From the NCBI GenBank assembly GCA_019241915.1, contig JAFAWI010000644.1, positions 1 through 7,562 on the forward strand: a DNA stretch of 7,562 nt, read 5' to 3'. The position numbers were made by a program, and so were the translations under genes. This DNA comes from Alphaproteobacteria bacterium (lineage in GTDB: Bacteria; Pseudomonadota; Alphaproteobacteria; ATCC43930; CGMCC-115725). This document shows, piece after piece, positions 5,886-7,562 of the stretch. Every line of letters starts with the position of its first letter. The first letter of the stretch is position 1. The notes beneath the pieces are model-generated. The model worked only from the letters and a program-made list of their open reading frames with translations, was not told the DNA's origin and made no database searches.

Positions 5886-7199
5886 CTATTCGGCGGCGGT
5901 GCCGGCAAAGGCCTCGTTCACCGCGGTCTTGCGGTCGTTGGGCAGCGCCAGCAGGGTTACCGCGGCAGACAGCAACGCGAAGCCGGCGAGCACGTATAGA
6001 CCGCCGGCAAAGCTGCCGGTCGTGTCCTTGGCCCAGCCGACGACAAACGGCGTCACCGTCCCGGCGAGATTGCCCACCGCATTGATCCAGGCGATGCCGG
6101 CCGCCGCCGCGGTGCCGGTCAAGAACAGCGACGGCATCGGCCAGAACGAGGGCTTCATGCCGTAAAATCCGACCGTGGCGATCGACAGGCCGACCAGCGA
6201 CACCCAGGTGCCCAGTGTGTAACCGGCCAGGGCTAAGCCGAAAACCGCGATCAGGCAGGCGACAAAGCAGTTCCAGCGACGCTCGCGTGTCCGGTCGGTG
6301 ATGTGGCCGAGCACGATCATGCCGACCGTACCGATGATGTAGGGGATCGACGAGACATAGCCGGTCATCAGGTTCGAAAGACCGAGTTCCTTGACGATTT
6401 GCGCCAGGAACATCACCAGCCCGACGCTGGCCGCGGCGACGCCGAAATAGATGACCGCGAGCGCCAGAACCCGCGGGTTGTACATCGATTGCCACATGCT
6501 GTAAGTGCGCACCGCCTCGACCTCGCGCCGTTCGCGCGCCAACTCGCCGCCAAGCCATGCCTTCTCGTCCGCCGACAGCCATCCGGCCTGCTCCGGCCGG
6601 TCGGTCAGGTAGAGCAGCACGACAATGCCGAGGATCACCGCCGGCGCCGCCTCCATCAGGTACATCCACTGCCACCCGTGCAACCCAAACACGCCGTTGA
6701 GCTCCATCAGCGTCGTCGATACCGGCGCGCCGATCGCGATCGAGATCGGGATCGCGGTCATAAAGCCGGCAACGATCCGCCCGCGGTGCACCGAAGGAAA
6801 CCAATAGGTGAAGAACAAGATCATGCCGGGGAAGAACCCGGCTTCCGCCAAGCCGAGCAGAAACCGCACGAGATAGAAGCTCCACGGCCCGACGATGAAT
6901 GCGGTCGCCCCCGAGGCGAGGCCCCAGGTGATCATGATCCGGGCGATCCACAGCCGCGCGCCGACCTTGTCGAGGATCACATTGCTCGGCACTTCGAGAA
7001 TGAAATAGCCGATAAAGAACGCCGTGCCGGCGCCGAGGCCGAACGCGGCCTGGCTGAGGCCGAGATCGCCGCGCATGGTCAGTGCGGCAAAGCCGACATT
7101 GGCGCGGTCGATGTAGCAGATCAGGTAGAGCAGTCCGGTGAACGGCAACAGGCGCCAGTAAACCTTGCGCATCGTGCGCTGTTCGATCGTCCGCTCCAT
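5886..7199 (-). CDS. MFS transporter, anion:cation symporter (ACS) family
   Basis: This inner-membrane permease of 437 residues is full length for the ACS family (tartrate, phthalate, glucarate and hydroxyphenylacetate carriers). Typical ACS marks are YIDRANVGFAA (29-39) in helix 1, PSNVILDKVGARLW (71-84) for the loop after helix 2, RFLLGLAEAGFFPGMI (112-127) in helix 4, GWQWMYLMEAAPAVILG (175-191) in helix 6, and the short motif LTDRPEQAGWLSADEKAWL (198-216) starting the central loop. A second loop motif, HITDRTRERRW, lies in the C-terminal half. The ATG at 7197-7199 is chosen for its GGAGG seven bases upstream; an earlier ATG at 7358 adds 53 residues that look non-coding and cross an inverted repeat. 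It heads the operon with the racemase-family enzyme and the acetyltransferase. It probably imports an organic anion with protons; the exact one is unknown. Confidence 0.94.
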   Translation of the reverse strand: MERTIEQRTMRKVYWRLLPFTGLLYLICYIDRANVGFAALTMRGDLGLSQAAFGLGAGTAFFIGYFILEVPSNVILDKVGARLWIARIMITWGLASGATAFIVGPWSFYLVRFLLGLAEAGFFPGMILFFTYWFPSVHRGRIVAGFMTAIPISIAIGAPVSTTLMELNGVFGLHGWQWMYLMEAAPAVILGIVVLLYLTDRPEQAGWLSADEKAWLGGELARERREVEAVRTYSMWQSMYNPRVLALAVIYFGVAAASVGLVMFLAQIVKELGLSNLMTGYVSSIPYIIGTVGMIVLGHITDRTRERRWNCFVACLIAVFGLALAGYTLGTWVSLVGLSIATVGFYGMKPSFWPMPSLFLTGTAAAAGIAWINAVGNLAGTVTPFVVGWAKDTTGSFAGGLYVLAGFALLSAAVTLLALPNDRKTAVNEAFAGTAAE

Positions 7200-7206
7200 G
7201 GCTCTT

Positions 7207-7211
7207 CCTCC
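7207..7211 (-). promoter_or_regulatory. Ribosome binding site GGAGG of ACS permease
   Basis: GGAGG on the minus strand lies seven bases before the ATG at 7199 and sets the operon's first start codon. Confidence 0.85.
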
Positions 7212-7213
7212 GT

Positions 7214-7250
7214 CCGCGCTCCATGCGCGGCAACTGTCATGATGCCGCGC
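7214..7250. promoter_or_regulatory. Overlapping dyads upstream of the permease operon
   Basis: GCGCGGCA (7225-7232) and TGCCGCGC (7243-7250) are exact inverted 8-mers around ten bases, making a 26-bp dyad 26-51 bases before the permease ATG. A third arm, CCGCGC (7214-7219), can instead pair with GCGCGG (7225-7230). The outer dyad fits a regulator-binding site, and the alternative pairings could instead form competing RNA hairpins in the leader. I see no convincing -35/-10 pair on the minus strand here. Confidence 0.4.
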
Positions 7251-7330
7251 CAATCGCCGCGGCTTTTGTCTGCCAGAGATGAAGCCTGTTCGTGGCGCCG
7301 GGGTAGCGGGGCGCCGGGTACCGGCGAGAA

Positions 7331-7354
7331 GGCGCGCTCCCACGGGAGCGCGCC
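7331..7354. terminator. Perfect 11-bp inverted repeat
   Basis: GGCGCGCTCCC (7331-7341) and GGGAGCGCGCC (7344-7354) are perfect arms with only two bases between. It lies in the 224-nt gap between the amidohydrolase and the permease, next to another small dyad CGCCGG/CCGGCG (7312-7326). It could end transcription of the amidohydrolase, or be part of a composite intergenic repeat. No T-run follows. Confidence 0.4.
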
Positions 7355-7380
7355 CCATCGTCTCATTGGCCCCGGCCGCA

Positions 7381-7415
7381 GCCGGGTTCTGGACCCGGCC
7401 CTAGGCCGGGATGAC
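7381..7415. repeat. REP-like intergenic hairpin, second copy
   Basis: Two mutually exclusive stems are visible: GCCGGGT/ACCCGGC (7381-7387 with 7393-7399) and CCCGGCC/GGCCGGG (7394-7400 with 7404-7410). The end CCGGGATGAC (7406-7415) is the reverse complement of the GTCATCCCGG at 4513-4522, so it is the same kind of element in opposite orientation. It begins 8 nt after the amidohydrolase stop, a position that suits a transcript terminator or 3'-end stabiliser. Confidence 0.55.
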
Positions 7416-7423
7416 ACTTCGCG

Positions 7424-7562
7424 TCAGTTCGAAAACCCGTAGAACTTCGCCGCGTTGCCGCACGTCATCGCGAACTTGACGTCGGCCGGCAGGTGACTGA
7501 ACTGGTCGTCGATGTACTTGGCCGATTCGGGCCAGACGCCGTCGGGGTGCGGAAAGTCCGAG
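7424..7562 (-). CDS. Amidohydrolase-2 family enzyme, C-terminal fragment
   Basis: Only the last 45 codons and the TGA stop are in the window; the 5' part runs off the end. The fragment begins SDFPHPDGVWPES and ends CGNAAKFYGFSN. The SD(F/Y)PH motif and the terminal 'NAa.(F/L)Yg' signature are those of the amidohydrolase-2 (PF04909) TIM-barrel, metal-dependent hydrolases and decarboxylases such as ACMS- or gamma-resorcylate-type enzymes. The aspartate of SDFPH is the usual metal-binding or catalytic residue after the last strands of the barrel. It reads in the same direction as the permease operon, 224 nt upstream of it, with hairpins in between, so it is probably a separate transcript though perhaps the same pathway. 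The substrate is unknown. Confidence 0.85.
   Translation of the reverse strand, partial: SDFPHPDGVWPESAKYIDDQFSHLPADVKFAMTCGNAAKFYGFSN

Noticed and set aside
5350..7233. 627-codon minus-strand frame across permease and racemase genes
   Set aside because: It is an out-of-frame shadow. Both real genes in the other minus frame carry clear family motifs, and this one is arginine-rich noise.
6303..7442. 379-codon plus-strand frame antisense to the permease
   Set aside because: It is hydrophilic, Arg/His/Asp-rich sequence without a domain or ribosome binding site, and runs through the hairpin-rich intergenic region.
1..7562. CRISPR array, mobile element or defence island
   Set aside because: No regularly spaced direct repeats, no transposase, integrase or toxin-antitoxin-like genes were seen; the only repeats are short palindromes between genes.

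Overview
This 7,562-base window is GC-rich chromosomal DNA that looks alphaproteobacterial. The reasons are the gene content (two MFS carriers, an Asp/Glu racemase-family enzyme and an amidohydrolase, a soil-type catabolic mixture), the strong GGAGG-type ribosome binding sites, a tRNA-Arg(CCT) with an encoded CCA, and intergenic hairpins of the 'GTCATCCCGG...' type common in such genomes. A Bradyrhizobium- or Reyranella-like source would fit, but that is an impression and not a measurement. I see no transposase, integrase, phage gene or CRISPR array.

Left part (1-2029): a tRNA-Arg (anticodon CCT) on the minus strand lies 22 nt beyond the stop of a small, apparently membrane-anchored protein of 86 residues, also on minus. 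A 172-nt divergent intergenic region with a long inverted repeat separates it from a plus-strand MFS transporter of 464 residues. That gene converges on a minus-strand alpha/beta hydrolase with a complete Ser-Asp-His triad, and a 10-bp hairpin sits in the gap.

Middle part (2813-4548): a plus-strand gene, divergent from the hydrolase, encodes a soluble 515-residue protein with no certain function. It appears to be built from two copies of an A-B helical unit, with one histidine in each module (His78, His220, His350, His461). It distantly recalls the questin-oxidase-like / Rieske-associated helical domains. It is the most interesting gene here. A 16-bp perfect palindrome covers its stop codon, and a second hairpin repeat follows in the convergent gap.

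Right part (4549-7562): a compact minus-strand operon encodes an ACS-family (tartrate/phthalate-type) MFS permease, then an Asp/Glu racemase-family enzyme with two catalytic cysteines, then an SSAT-like GNAT acetyltransferase whose GTG start overlaps the preceding stop (GTGA). A 26-bp dyad lies just in front of the operon. Further upstream is a hairpin-rich 224-nt region and the C-terminal 45 codons of an amidohydrolase-2 family enzyme on the same strand. Together these suggest import and processing of a small organic acid (dicarboxylate or aromatic), but the substrate cannot be read from the sequence.

The window is mostly ordinary metabolic chromosome. I did not find a convincing new multi-gene system.
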